Made by a program: the position numbers and the translations under genes. A DNA stretch of 38,725 nt from an uncultured Aquimarina sp. GTDB lineage: Bacteria; Bacteroidota; Bacteroidia; Flavobacteriales; Flavobacteriaceae. Under the pieces are notes generated by a model, which worked only from the letters and a program-made list of their open reading frames with translations, was not told where the DNA came from and did no database searches. This document shows positions 1-7,905 of the stretch, piece by piece (position 1 is the first letter of the stretch; every line of letters starts with the position of its first letter). The DNA is taken from assembly GCA_947503835.1 (NCBI GenBank), contig CANNFM010000026.1:1-38725 (forward strand), written 5' to 3'.

Positions 1-2
1 TG

Positions 3-77
3 CGTTTCATACCTAAAAATACAAAACCCACAAATCTTATTCAAAAAAAAGAAGCTGCCTTTTTAGACAGCCTCTTT
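3..77. repeat. Left arm of 75-bp window-terminal inverted repeat
   Basis: Bases 3-77 are the exact reverse complement of 38651-38725, with no mismatch. The arm contains the terminator of the leftward aceA gene plus about 40 bp beyond its T-run. Identity stops right before the aceA 3' end. It may extend outside the window on its outer side. Confidence 0.95.
43..74 (-). terminator. Intrinsic terminator of aceA
   Basis: On the minus strand a 9-bp stem (GAGGCTGTC with GGCAGCTTC, two G-T wobbles) closes a TAAAAA loop and is followed by eight T. It lies 27 bp past the aceA stop codon. The same hairpin ends the last gene at the other window end. Confidence 0.9.
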
Positions 78-100
78 CTAAAAAAACTTCAACGCAAGTT

Positions 101-1711
101 TTATTTATCTAAAGCCATTTCTGGTTCCTTAGCAGTTGTTTTAACTTCAAATTGATTACTAGTGTTTTTCTCCCCACCAGCTTTTAATGCTTTTTCACCG
201 GCAAAGAAGGTTTTATGATCATCTCCTAAGTCTGAACCTGCCATACGTTGGTGTTTTACACAAGAAACACCTTTTCGTATTTCTTGACGTTGAACAGAAC
301 CTACATAAGCCAACATTCCCTCGTCTCCGAAATAACCTTCTACAAGATCATTCATATGTAATGCAGTAGTGTGATATGTTGGTAGTGTAATTAAGTGATG
401 GAACACACCAGCATCACGAGACGCTTCTGCTTGGAACATACGAATCATTTCGTCTGCTCGGCCTGATAATTCAGTACCATCATAATTTGCTTCCATTAGT
501 TCTGCTCTATTATAGGCAGATACATCTTCTCCTGCTTCTACCATAGCATCAAATGCCTGCTGACGGAAATTAAGCGTCCAATTGAAAGATGGAGAATTAT
601 TGTATACTAATTTTGCATTAGGTACCTGCTCTTTTACTCGATTTACCATATGTGCAATTTGCTTCACATTTGGCGTTGGAGTCTCAATCCATAATAAATC
701 TGCACCATTCTCAAGACTTGTAACACAGTCTAATACAACACGATCAATGTTAGATCCTTCTTTAAATTTATATAATCCGTTTGGCATTCTTACAGGACGA
801 ACCAATTTACCATCACGTTTAAATAAAACATCATTTTGATTCACCTCATCTAAACGAACTTCTTCGGCTTCAACAAAATCCATATACTTTGATGCCAAAT
901 CTCCTTCTTCCATAGATACAGGTAGTTTTTGTGTTAAACCAGCACCTTCAGAATCTGTTCGAGCGACAATTACACCTTCTTCTACACCTAGTTCTAAGAA
1001 AGCATAGCGAAGTGCATTTATCTTAGCGATAAAATCTTCATGTGGCACTGTTACTTTACCATCTTGATGACCGCATTGCTTAGCATCAGATACTTGATTT
1101 TCGATTTGAAGAGCACAAGCACCAGCTTCAATCATTTTTTTAGCTAAAAGGTATGTTGCTTCTTCATTACCAAAACCTGCATCAATATCGGCAATGATAG
1201 GTACTACATGTGTTTCAAAATTATCGATTTCAGCTTGAACATCTTCACCAGCATCTAGACGACGAAAAAGATCATTTAATTCTACTGCATCAGCCTGACG
1301 TAAGAAGGTATATATCTCTTCAATTAACTTAGGAACCGAAGTTTTTTCGTGCATTGACTGATCTGGTAAAGGTCCGAACTCAGAACGTAATGCTGCTACC
1401 ATCCAACCAGAAAGGTATAAGTATGATTTGTCTGTTGTACCCTTATGTTTTTTTACTGCAATCATTTTTTGTTGTGCTACAAAACCGTGCCAGCAACCCA
1501 ATGATTGTGTGTAGTTTACACTATTAGCATCATATTCTGCCATGTCTTTACGCATGATAGACGCCGTATACTTAGCAATATCTAATCCTGTTTTAAACCT
1601 ATTTTGCACAGCAATACGGGCTGCATTTTCTGGGTTTATAGTTGCCCAGGTATTTCCGTGTTTTGCTTTTAATTTGCGTACAATATCAATAGCCGAATTA
1701 TAAGTAGTCAT
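101..1711 (-). CDS. aceA: Isocitrate lyase
   Basis: Cleaves isocitrate to glyoxylate and succinate, the first step of the glyoxylate shunt, in the cytoplasm; needed for growth on acetate or fatty acids. The 536-aa protein has the family signature KQCGH at 211-215 (catalytic Cys213), the metal-binding stretch ADIDAGFGN near 174-182 and the conserved NSPSFNW block in the C-terminal half. The length fits the long (about 530 aa) bacterial form rather than the 430-aa E. coli form. The ATG at 1711 gives the expected N-terminus. It is monocistronic here: malate synthase (aceB), often its neighbour, is not on the upstream side, and the downstream side leaves the window after a terminator. Regulation probably acts in the 650-bp upstream region, which has a 14-bp palindrome. 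Confidence 0.97.
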   Translation of the reverse strand: MTTYNSAIDIVRKLKAKHGNTWATINPENAARIAVQNRFKTGLDIAKYTASIMRKDMAEYDANSVNYTQSLGCWHGFVAQQKMIAVKKHKGTTDKSYLYLSGWMVAALRSEFGPLPDQSMHEKTSVPKLIEEIYTFLRQADAVELNDLFRRLDAGEDVQAEIDNFETHVVPIIADIDAGFGNEEATYLLAKKMIEAGACALQIENQVSDAKQCGHQDGKVTVPHEDFIAKINALRYAFLELGVEEGVIVARTDSEGAGLTQKLPVSMEEGDLASKYMDFVEAEEVRLDEVNQNDVLFKRDGKLVRPVRMPNGLYKFKEGSNIDRVVLDCVTSLENGADLLWIETPTPNVKQIAHMVNRVKEQVPNAKLVYNNSPSFNWTLNFRQQAFDAMVEAGEDVSAYNRAELMEANYDGTELSGRADEMIRMFQAEASRDAGVFHHLITLPTYHTTALHMNDLVEGYFGDEGMLAYVGSVQRQEIRKGVSCVKHQRMAGSDLGDDHKTFFAGEKALKAGGEKNTSNQFEVKTTAKEPEMALDK

Positions 1712-1762
1712 AATGTTATTTTTTTAAATTCTATTTTAGGTTACTTTTTTTATTTTAAGCTG

Positions 1763-1885
1763 TTATTTTTTTGTGTTGTAATCAAGCGTATTATTAATCG
1801 CCCAATTAGTAACTAATGTTTTAGTCTTTACTTGAGATTTCATCTTTTCATTTTTTTGTTTTATTAATAATCTGCTATTCTTCAT
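1763..1885 (-). CDS. Possible 40-aa leader ORF upstream of aceA
   Basis: An ATG at 1885 opens 40 codons ending in TAA at 1763-1765, 51 bp upstream of the aceA start and in the same direction. The predicted peptide is Lys/Asn/Thr-rich with one Trp and no signal peptide; a second in-frame Met lies at codon 15. No clear ribosome-binding site is seen, though that is usual in Bacteroidota. It may be a translated leader, an unannotated small protein or a chance ORF in AT-rich DNA. No family is recognised. Confidence 0.25.
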   Translation of the reverse strand: MKNSRLLIKQKNEKMKSQVKTKTLVTNWAINNTLDYNTKK

Positions 1886-1933
1886 AGTGAATTAATTACA
1901 GGACAATATTATAAAAAAGTTTTTGAATAAAAA

Positions 1934-1947
1934 AGCGAACGTTCGCT
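1934..1947. promoter_or_regulatory. 14-bp perfect palindrome, candidate aceA operator
   Basis: AGCGAACGTTCGCT is a perfect GC-rich palindrome in very AT-rich surroundings. A further GTTCGC half-site lies at 1977-1982. It is about 220 bp upstream of the aceA ATG. A TAATATTG box on the minus strand near 1903-1910 would put the palindrome around -30, a position suited to a regulator of the glyoxylate shunt. The regulator is unknown. Confidence 0.5.
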
Positions 1948-2360
1948 AAATGTGTAAAAATGTAATAAAATTTCATGTTCGCAAAGGCTGTTGTCTTTAA
2001 CTAATAGTTATGAAAAAAGAATAAAAATTACTAGTAATGTACTTAAAAATCAATTAGATAGGAATTTGAAACAACTTTCCTTATTTGGGTGATTTAAGAT
2101 CATTAGTTTGTTGAAATTTATTTTTAACAAAATATAGAAAGAACAAAATATCCTTAAAATTGATGAGATTTTTTTGTTTTTTGAGAAATTGGACGTGTTT
2201 TATGACTATTTCGTGTCATTGAAACTCGATAAAAACTTTATACCCATCGTGGAGATCTTGTAGTCCATAATTCTATATTTGAATTTTACACAATAGTTAA
2301 TATTGTTTAAACATTTTTTGTGTTATTTAGACATTTTGTATTTTTAAATAAAAATCACCT

Positions 2361-2582
2361 ATGGAATTAATGCAAAAAGCTCTAGAATTTGAGAGTATGA
2401 AAATGAGTAATATGACGACAAGCGATAGAGTTGCAGCTTCGAGAAAAGCAAAATCCCTTATTTTAGCATTGAATGAGGTTTACAAAAGAACCAAAGATTC
2501 TAAACTTATGGATATTATGAAACTTCTTACTGCTAAAAAAAAGAAAATTGAAAAACGATTAAAAGGTACACCTGTAGTATAA
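2361..2582 (+). CDS. Small basic protein, unknown function
   Basis: A 73-aa cytoplasmic protein, strongly basic, with a Lys-rich second half (KKKKIEKRLKG near 59-69) and a predicted helical middle. It has no signal peptide, transmembrane segment or Cys. The ATG at 2361 is preceded by an A-rich stretch typical of Bacteroidota start sites. I recognise no domain. The charge and helical pattern would suit an RNA- or ribosome-associated protein, but that is a guess. It is followed after 130 bp by the next gene, with palindromic repeats between. Confidence 0.7.
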   Translation: MELMQKALEFESMKMSNMTTSDRVAASRKAKSLILALNEVYKRTKDSKLMDIMKLLTAKKKKIEKRLKGTPVV

Positions 2583-2615
2583 ATATTCACTTTTGTAATT
2601 AATTGAGTAAACTAC

Positions 2616-2700
2616 CTCGGGGGAAGCCCGAGAGGCATTGGTTGGAAAATAATTTTGATTTCGAGGCAAGCCTCGGAGCATTTAAATCTCGATTATCGAG
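2616..2700. repeat. Cluster of three short palindromes (REP-like)
   Basis: Three GC-rich hairpins lie in 85 bp: CTCGGG/CCCGAG (2616-2632, loop GGAAG), CGAGGC/GCCTCG (2662-2675, loop AA) and CTCGAT/ATCGAG (2688-2700, 1-nt centre). They share a CTCG theme and look like a dispersed palindromic intergenic element or an RNA processing or termination structure. They sit just upstream of the ATG at 2714 and were read through by a TTG-started extension of that ORF. Confidence 0.7.
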
Positions 2701-2713
2701 TAAATATTTGGAA

Positions 2714-3145
2714 ATGATATTAGAAACCACATACGCTAATAAGAACAACAAAAAACGTATCAATGATTTGATTGGGAAACCTTTTTCTTTAATAAAATCC
2801 TTTAAACTTAGGGGTATTGGTTCTAAACGAATGATTATCGATGAAGTAAGTCCTAATTTAAAATCCTATTTAAATACCATTTCCGATATAAATTACGGTA
2901 GTATCGAATTACGACCTAATGGAATTTTGATTACCATAAATAAGGGACTACAAAATTATACATGGGTGATACCGTATTATCAATTCTATTTATACAAAAC
3001 AAACGGAATTAGCATTCATGCACAAGGTAGATTTATTCATTTCAAAAATAACAGAACACATAAAGAAAATACTACTTTCTTTGATAAATTAATACGCTTA
3101 AAAGTAGATTATGATCATAGGTTTCCTCATGTAGATTCAATTTAA
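2714..3145 (+). CDS. Conserved flavobacterial protein, unknown function
   Basis: A 143-aa protein without signal peptide or membrane segment. It has a mixed alpha/beta pattern, a GIGSKRM stretch, a conserved-looking block around IELRPNGILITINKGLQN and a later SIHAQGRFIHFKNN. I recall similar uncharacterised proteins in Flavobacteriaceae but cannot name a family. The frame stays open upstream to a TTG at 2603, but that extension translates the hairpin cluster at 2616-2700, so the ATG at 2714 is preferred. There is no clear terminator downstream. Confidence 0.75.
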   Translation: MILETTYANKNNKKRINDLIGKPFSLIKSFKLRGIGSKRMIIDEVSPNLKSYLNTISDINYGSIELRPNGILITINKGLQNYTWVIPYYQFYLYKTNGISIHAQGRFIHFKNNRTHKENTTFFDKLIRLKVDYDHRFPHVDSI

Positions 3146-3331
3146 ATGTGTACTAGACACTCCTTTAAAATCTTGTTATTATGATTCAATAAACAGTAAT
3201 CACAGAAATGGCTACTACTGAACTATACAAAAGATATAGAAATTCATATTATTTTGTGCAGTAGCTACTTAGAGCTTTTTAAAGTATGTAAAATTCAAAG
3301 GCAATATCTTTTATGTATCAACATATGATTG

Positions 3332-3865
3332 TTATTGCAGTACTATATTATCAATTTCTAATTTAAAATTTTCAGATACTTTATTACCAATTAGAAAAGC
3401 TACTTCTTCAAGATTTTTGCCGGGATAATTAGATAAATCCAATTTCCTACCTCTAAAAGTAGGATACATTTCGGATAAGGATATCTCAATCAATTGCCAA
3501 TCTTTTGTTGTCATGATATAACTAATATAGGCGTGTCGATCATTTTTATCTGATTTAAGTCTTAGCTGATATCGCTTTCCATCTCCACGTAACCGAATTA
3601 TGATTTTGCTATAGGCCTCAACTTTTTTGGATTCAAAATTATGTCTTACAGAAGAAAAACCACCATTATTTTCTAAGGATACATGTCCTTCAAAAACTCC
3701 AAAACCTTCTTTATTAATGTAGAAATTACCACCAGATCGACCACCCATCACCTTATCATCTACTATTTTCCAGCTGGTACTATCACTCTCCTTATTAAAA
3801 TCAAAAATGAGTAATGAGTTGTTTATCGACATAAAAAGGGAATAGAATAAAAATAAATAATTCAT
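3332..3865 (-). CDS. Secreted CIA30-domain protein
   Basis: The 177-aa protein has an N-terminal hydrophobic segment (about 1-17) followed by a CIA30 (NDUFAF1-like) beta-sandwich. Family hallmarks are WKIVDDKVMGGRSGG near 32-46, the ENNGGFSSVR block and the C-terminal IDNIVLQ strand. The fold resembles a carbohydrate-binding jelly roll. Bacterial members are usually uncharacterised and not tied to complex I assembly. The signal segment suggests a periplasmic or outer-surface location. It is divergent from folE, separated by 258 bp. Confidence 0.85.
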   Translation of the reverse strand: MNYLFLFYSLFMSINNSLLIFDFNKESDSTSWKIVDDKVMGGRSGGNFYINKEGFGVFEGHVSLENNGGFSSVRHNFESKKVEAYSKIIIRLRGDGKRYQLRLKSDKNDRHAYISYIMTTKDWQLIEISLSEMYPTFRGRKLDLSNYPGKNLEEVAFLIGNKVSENFKLEIDNIVLQ

Positions 3866-3959
3866 AAGTTAAGCATTCAAAAGAACCTATCAGAGATTTT
3901 TGATGTATTCAAAAGTACAACGCTTCAATCAATAAAGTTTATAGTACTATGTTAATTTT

Positions 3960-4003
3960 TGTTTAACAAATATAAACAATGGTTAAACATTTTTGTAGCT
4001 TTG
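3960..4003 (+). promoter_or_regulatory. Candidate folE promoter with inverted repeat
   Basis: TAGCTTTG (3996-4003) matches the Bacteroidota -7 consensus TAnnTTTG. Just upstream is an inverted repeat, TGTTTAAC (3960-3967) and GTTAAACA (3982-3989), which could be a regulator site. A good -33 TTG at the usual spacing is not evident. Confidence 0.45.
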
Positions 4004-4123
4004 AGATTGAAGTAAAACTGTTTTACTTTAATGACAGGTGAAATTCTTTATGAAAACATCTGTGTATAGAATCCTTATTGATAACTGGGAATTTTTATCA
4101 ACTGCACTTCTTAAAAAAAATAA

Positions 4124-4822
4124 ATGAAATTAGAAACTGAAATTTTAATACCGCCTAACAACAGTATGATCAATAATTTTTCTATGGATGAGATAGGTGA
4201 TGATCATATTGGTAATAGTATCGAAACCCCTATGAAAGAAAATGCTTTTGATTTATCAGATGTAGATAAAAAAGAACGCATAGCTCATTTATTTGCAGAA
4301 ATCATGGATGTTATGGGATTAGATCTGTCTGATGATTCCCTTAGCGGAACTCCTATGAGAGTAGCAAAAATGTATATCGATGAAGTGTTTTCTGGATTAA
4401 ACCCTAAGAATAAACCAAAAATTGCATTGTTTGATAATAAATATAAGTATCAACAAATGTTAGTCGAAAAGAACATCACCTTCTATTCTAACTGCGAGCA
4501 TCATTTTGTACCCATTATTGGTAAGGCCCATGTAGCTTATATTTCATCAGGCAAAGTAATTGGGTTATCCAAACTTAATAGAGTTGTACAGTATTTCGCA
4601 AAGCGTCCTCAAGTACAAGAACGATTAACGAATCAAATTGCAACAGAATTAAAGCAGGTTTTGGAGACAGAAGATGTTGCAGTTATTATTGATGCTAAAC
4701 ATTTATGTGTGTCGTCTAGAGGGATCAAAGACGATACTTCAGCAACAGTTACCTGTTATTATGGAGGAGTATTTAATACTCCAAATAAAATAGCTGAATT
4801 ACAAAATTATCTCAATAATTAA
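4124..4822 (+). CDS. folE: GTP cyclohydrolase I
   Basis: Converts GTP to 7,8-dihydroneopterin triphosphate, the first step of tetrahydrofolate and biopterin synthesis, in the cytoplasm as a zinc-dependent homodecamer. The 232-aa protein carries the NCEHH motif (123-127; zinc ligands Cys124 and His127), the third ligand Cys195 in HLCVSSRG, and the RPQVQERLT block at 161-169. The C-terminal two thirds match the family closely; the first 45 residues are an extension typical of flavobacterial members. It is followed after 32 bp by a 50-aa Lacal_2735-family gene and then an SGNH hydrolase on the same strand. Confidence 0.96.
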   Translation: MKLETEILIPPNNSMINNFSMDEIGDDHIGNSIETPMKENAFDLSDVDKKERIAHLFAEIMDVMGLDLSDDSLSGTPMRVAKMYIDEVFSGLNPKNKPKIALFDNKYKYQQMLVEKNITFYSNCEHHFVPIIGKAHVAYISSGKVIGLSKLNRVVQYFAKRPQVQERLTNQIATELKQVLETEDVAVIIDAKHLCVSSRGIKDDTSATVTCYYGGVFNTPNKIAELQNYLNN

Positions 4823-4854
4823 ATCCAAATTTTCATAACTATTATAAATAAAGC

Positions 4855-5007
4855 ATGTTCGGACTATTTAAGAAAAAATCAGAAGTTGAAATTCTTCAAA
4901 AAAAATATGCAAAATTGATGGAACAATGGCACAAGCTAACAAGTATTAATCGTGCCGAAAGTGACAAAAAATATGCAGAAGCCGAAGATGTTTTAAAACA
5001 AATATAA
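4855..5007 (+). CDS. Lacal_2735 (DUF6435) family small protein
   Basis: A 50-aa ORF starting MFGLFKKKSEVE and continuing with a charged amphipathic helix (LQKKYAKLMEQW ... RAESDKKYAEAE). This matches from memory the small Lacal_2735 family, widespread in flavobacteria and of unknown function. It has no signal peptide. It lies 32 bp after folE and 53 bp before the SGNH hydrolase gene, all on the same strand, so cotranscription is likely. An antisense ORF over the same region is only a shadow. Confidence 0.85.
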   Translation: MFGLFKKKSEVEILQKKYAKLMEQWHKLTSINRAESDKKYAEAEDVLKQI

Positions 5008-5060
5008 ACACTTCAAAAGAAATAGAGTAAAGGTCAATACTTTTTAAATGAAAACGTAAG

Positions 5061-5855
5061 ATGAACATTAGATATTTTTTTGGCTCAATTCTAACGATTC
5101 CCCTTCTACCCTTGATGTATGTGCAAGGAAAACGAATACGATCAAAAGTTCCGTCTTTGCCAGAAGCCCAAGGAACAGAAGGGATTGTATTAGGGAGTAA
5201 TAAAAATAGATTAAGAATGCTCACAATTGGAGAAAGTACTATAGCTGGCGTAGGTGTGAAAACCCACAAAGAAGGTTTCTCGGGTACTTTGGCCAAAGAG
5301 TTATCATCAAAATTAAATACTGATATCGACTGGAAAGTTTATGCTAAAAGTGGATATACTGCGAAAAAAGTAACAGAAAAAATAGTTGCTCAAATACAAG
5401 AACATAAAGTAGATATTGTTGTAATTGGTCTGGGAGGCAATGATGCTTTTACTCTTAATAATCCAAAAAAGTGGAAAATTCATATACAAGAGTTAATAAA
5501 TACGCTTAAGGCAAAATTTAAAAATGTAGTCATCGTATTTGCTAATATGCCTCCAATAAAAGAATTTCCGGCATTTACACCATTAATAAAAGCTACACTC
5601 GGAAATCTAGTAGAAATTTTAGGTAAAGAGCTAGAACAATTAGTCAAAAATCAAAAAGGCGTATACTATTACTCACGTATCATAACAATAGAAAGCTGGA
5701 TCAAAAGATTAAATATAAAGGAAGAATCTTCCAAATTCTTTAGTGATGGAGTGCATCCTTCAAAACTTACATATCAAGTTTGGGCTAAGGATCTTTCAAA
5801 CTTTATTATCAATCAACAAGAAATAAAAACCATTTTGAAACAACGATTAAATTGA
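5061..5855 (+). CDS. SGNH/GDSL-family hydrolase (esterase)
   Basis: A 264-aa enzyme with the SGNH blocks: GES at 57-59 (nucleophile Ser59), Gly residue near 98, GGND at 125-128 (Asn127 oxyanion) and DGVHPS at 229-234 (Asp229, His232). The N-terminal hydrophobic stretch (about 5-20) may be a membrane anchor or signal. Members deacylate lipids or sugar esters; the substrate here is unknown. The next gene starts 4 bp after the stop, suggesting translational coupling with the membrane protein. Confidence 0.88.
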   Translation: MNIRYFFGSILTIPLLPLMYVQGKRIRSKVPSLPEAQGTEGIVLGSNKNRLRMLTIGESTIAGVGVKTHKEGFSGTLAKELSSKLNTDIDWKVYAKSGYTAKKVTEKIVAQIQEHKVDIVVIGLGGNDAFTLNNPKKWKIHIQELINTLKAKFKNVVIVFANMPPIKEFPAFTPLIKATLGNLVEILGKELEQLVKNQKGVYYYSRIITIESWIKRLNIKEESSKFFSDGVHPSKLTYQVWAKDLSNFIINQQEIKTILKQRLN

Positions 5856-5859
5856 TAAA

Positions 5860-6288
5860 ATGAGCGTAGAAATCGTAAAACTACTTTTTGATTTTGGATT
5901 ACTGGTACTCATCTGGTTGATACAAATTGTAGTGTATCCAAGTTTTTCTTATTATCAAAAAAATGACCTATTACAATGGCATCAAAAGTATACGTTACGA
6001 ATAGGATATGTTGTAATGCCGCTAATGATAGGCCAGTTATGCATGGCTATACTAGAAATTATTCGAAAACTTACAATATTTAATACTTTGATATTAGTAT
6101 TGATAGTCGCAGTTTGGCTATCTACCTTTTTACAATTTGTCCCATTACATCGTAAAATTTCATCTAATACGGTGAATGATGATCTAGTATACCAACTAGT
6201 AAAACGAAATTGGTTTCGAACAGTTTCATGGACTGTAATTTTTTTACTTGGACTTGCTAGTGGGTTACTAAGTAATTCATTTTCATGA
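5860..6288 (+). CDS. Four-helix inner-membrane protein, unknown function
   Basis: A 142-aa protein with four predicted transmembrane helices (about 7-25, 46-66, 74-94, 120-138). Topology and length resemble DUF1772-type small membrane proteins, but I cannot assign the family with confidence. It is probably in one operon with the SGNH hydrolase (4-bp gap). The siderophore operon begins about 100 bp downstream behind its own promoter. Confidence 0.75.
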   Translation: MSVEIVKLLFDFGLLVLIWLIQIVVYPSFSYYQKNDLLQWHQKYTLRIGYVVMPLMIGQLCMAILEIIRKLTIFNTLILVLIVAVWLSTFLQFVPLHRKISSNTVNDDLVYQLVKRNWFRTVSWTVIFLLGLASGLLSNSFS

Positions 6289-6354
6289 AAAAAGTAAATC
6301 CACCTACGTCTTTTTTTATCCAATATACGTCATGAATTTGTTTTTGTTTGATCC

Positions 6355-6362
6355 TAAGTTTG
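6355..6362 (+). promoter_or_regulatory. -7 promoter box of the siderophore operon
   Basis: TAAGTTTG fits TAnnTTTG, the Bacteroidota primary-sigma -7 element. It lies 31 bp before the ATG at 6393. No TTG at ideal -33 spacing is present, which suits a regulated promoter. Confidence 0.6.
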
Positions 6363-6368
6363 CAAAGC

Positions 6369-6385
6369 TTATTTAGATCAAATAA
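6369..6385. promoter_or_regulatory. Candidate iron-responsive operator, biosynthetic operon
   Basis: TTATTTAGATCAAATAA has perfect 6-bp inverted arms around 5 bp and covers the expected transcription start just after the -7 box. Sixteen of these bases recur with one change at 16837-16852 before the siderophore receptor. Position and dyad shape suggest a repressor such as Fur or a DtxR-like protein. Confidence 0.55.
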
Positions 6386-6392
6386 AAACAAT

Positions 6393-7898
6393 ATGCTCCT
6401 CGACACACAAACGAACTTAGTTACTGATCAGAAGATTGATCAGTTTTTTGACCCAGAATCAAAGTATACCTATGAAGAATATGTTCAAAAAGCAATTCGG
6501 TATGTTACCAATTTTTTGGATAATGAGAATTTTTATAGTGGAGAATTACCCAGTAATTTAAGATTGAAAAACAATCTGTTAGCTATTAATCCTGATAGTA
6601 CATTATCTATAGATGATACACTTGAACAGATTAAGCAATTATATCTTGATCATACTATTGCTTTTCATCACCCTAACTATGTAGCGCATCTTAATTGCCC
6701 TGTTTTGCTACCCGCCATTGTTGGAGACTTGATAGCTTCATCAGTAAATACAGCGGTCGAAACTTGGGATCAAAGTACTTCTGCAACATTGATAGAGCAA
6801 GAAATGATTCAATGGATTTGTTCAGAAATGGGATTGCCATCTACTTCAGACGGAGTTTTTACAAGTGGTGGCACACAATCTAATTTTATGGGGCTGTTAA
6901 TGGCCCGAGATCATTATGCGTTTAAACATTATGGTCTCAATCTTAAGGAAAATGGTTGGTCAAATGTAGTATCAAAATTTCGTTTTTTCTGCTCAGAGAA
7001 AGCACATTTTAGCATTAAGAAAAATGCCGCACTTATAGGAATGGGTTACGATGCTGTGATTCCTGTTGCAACCGATGATCGAATGAAAATGAAGCCTGAA
7101 GCATTAGTGCAAGCTATTGAAAAAGAAAAGCAATTGGGTAATATTCCTATTGCTATTGTGGCAACAGCCGGGACAACAGATTTTGGGAGTTTCGATGCCC
7201 TGGAAACTGTCTCCAAGATTGCTGCCGAGTATGATATCTGGTTTCATGTGGATGGGGCTTATGGTGGATGTTATGTATTAACCGATACACATCAACATCT
7301 TTTAAAAGGAATAGAGCAGGCAGATTCAATTACTATTGATTTTCATAAAACGATGTTTCAGCCGGTATGTTCTAGTGCTTTTCTGGTTAGAGACACCAAC
7401 TATTTTAAGTATGTATCCTATTATGCAGATTATTTAAATCCTTTAGAGCATAGAGATAAGGAATGCCCTAATCTAATTGAAAAATCAATACAAACTACTC
7501 GAAGATTTGATGCTCTAAAGCTTTGGTTTACCTTAAAAATGACAGGTAAAAAAGCGATTGGTTCTTTTCTGGAAAAAGTTCATTATCTGGCACTGGATCT
7601 ATATCATAGTATTAAAGAAGATCTCGATTTTGAAATTGCCCACAAGCCAGAATTAAGCACCTTAGTGTTTAGATATAAGACCCCAGAAGTAGATGATAAT
7701 CACATTCATGATGCCATTAACCTCTATATCAAAAATACACTTTTTAAATCGGGACAAGCCTCGATAGCCAGTACAAAACTTAACGATAATTTGTATTTAA
7801 AATTCACATTACTAAATCCCAAAAGCACAATTGATGACCTATTGGATATTATTCAAATGATCAAAGAAACAGGAAGTAATTACACATCTAACAACTAA
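6393..7898 (+). CDS. PLP-dependent diamine-forming decarboxylase (DesA/DdC type)
   Basis: A 501-aa group II PLP decarboxylase, probably making the diamine backbone (cadaverine from lysine, or putrescine or diaminopropane from shorter amino acids) for a hydroxamate siderophore. Visible motifs: FTSGGTQSN (156-164), FHVDGAYGG (284-292, Asp287 for the pyridine nitrogen) and DFHKTMFQP with the Schiff-base Lys319. The frame opens upstream at a TTG (6348), but that extension runs through the promoter and operator, so the ATG at 6393 is chosen. First gene of the operon; the next starts 7 bp after its stop. Context with an N-hydroxylase, GNAT and NIS synthetase matches desABCD-type clusters; substrate choice is not decided by sequence alone. 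Confidence 0.9.
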   Translation: MLLDTQTNLVTDQKIDQFFDPESKYTYEEYVQKAIRYVTNFLDNENFYSGELPSNLRLKNNLLAINPDSTLSIDDTLEQIKQLYLDHTIAFHHPNYVAHLNCPVLLPAIVGDLIASSVNTAVETWDQSTSATLIEQEMIQWICSEMGLPSTSDGVFTSGGTQSNFMGLLMARDHYAFKHYGLNLKENGWSNVVSKFRFFCSEKAHFSIKKNAALIGMGYDAVIPVATDDRMKMKPEALVQAIEKEKQLGNIPIAIVATAGTTDFGSFDALETVSKIAAEYDIWFHVDGAYGGCYVLTDTHQHLLKGIEQADSITIDFHKTMFQPVCSSAFLVRDTNYFKYVSYYADYLNPLEHRDKECPNLIEKSIQTTRRFDALKLWFTLKMTGKKAIGSFLEKVHYLALDLYHSIKEDLDFEIAHKPELSTLVFRYKTPEVDDNHIHDAINLYIKNTLFKSGQASIASTKLNDNLYLKFTLLNPKSTIDDLLDIIQMIKETGSNYTSNN

Positions 7899-7905
7899 TC
7901 AGGTT

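Larger units (their letters stand above)
1712..2360. other. Long gene-free upstream region of aceA
   Basis: About 650 bp between the divergent aceA and the small gene at 2361. Nothing longer than a 40-codon ORF (1763-1885, minus) is open. The only strong signal is the palindrome at 1934-1947 with an extra GTTCGC half-site at 1977-1982. The rest is AT-rich sequence without a recognised motif; a TATATTTG box at 2274-2281 could serve the rightward gene. Confidence 0.6.
6311..6392 (+). promoter_or_regulatory. Siderophore operon promoter, copy of the araC/xusA control region
   Basis: This stretch aligns with about 16771-16860. Shared parts are the run CTTTTTTTATCC, a CGTCAT, the -7 box with TTTGCAA, and TTATTTAGAYCAAATA, at nearly the same spacings. 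On the minus strand it still shows the first codons of the AraC-type gene (GATAAAAAAAGACG) with ATTG in place of ATG. It looks like a duplicated promoter segment. Confidence 0.7.

Noticed and set aside
582..839. Plus-strand frame within aceA
   Set aside because: Lies entirely opposite the conserved isocitrate lyase sequence; a shadow frame.
2603..2713. N-terminal TTG-started extension of the gene at 2714
   Set aside because: It translates the palindromic cluster and gives residues unlike the rest of the protein; the ATG at 2714 is the better start.
3160..3290. Possible terminator pairing CTACTG with CAGTAG after the gene at 2714
   Set aside because: Only six base pairs with a very long loop and a poor T-run.
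4946..5296. Antisense 116-aa frame over the Lacal_2735 and SGNH genes
   Set aside because: It overlaps two well-supported genes on the other strand and shows no recognisable protein features.
5982..6323. Minus-strand frame starting with the same residues as the AraC-type regulator (DKKRR), possibly a truncated regulator gene
   Set aside because: Similarity stops after about six codons; the rest lies antisense to the four-helix membrane protein. It is explained by the duplicated promoter segment.
6348..6392. TTG-started extension of the decarboxylase
   Set aside because: It runs across the -7 box and operator; the ATG at 6393 follows directly.
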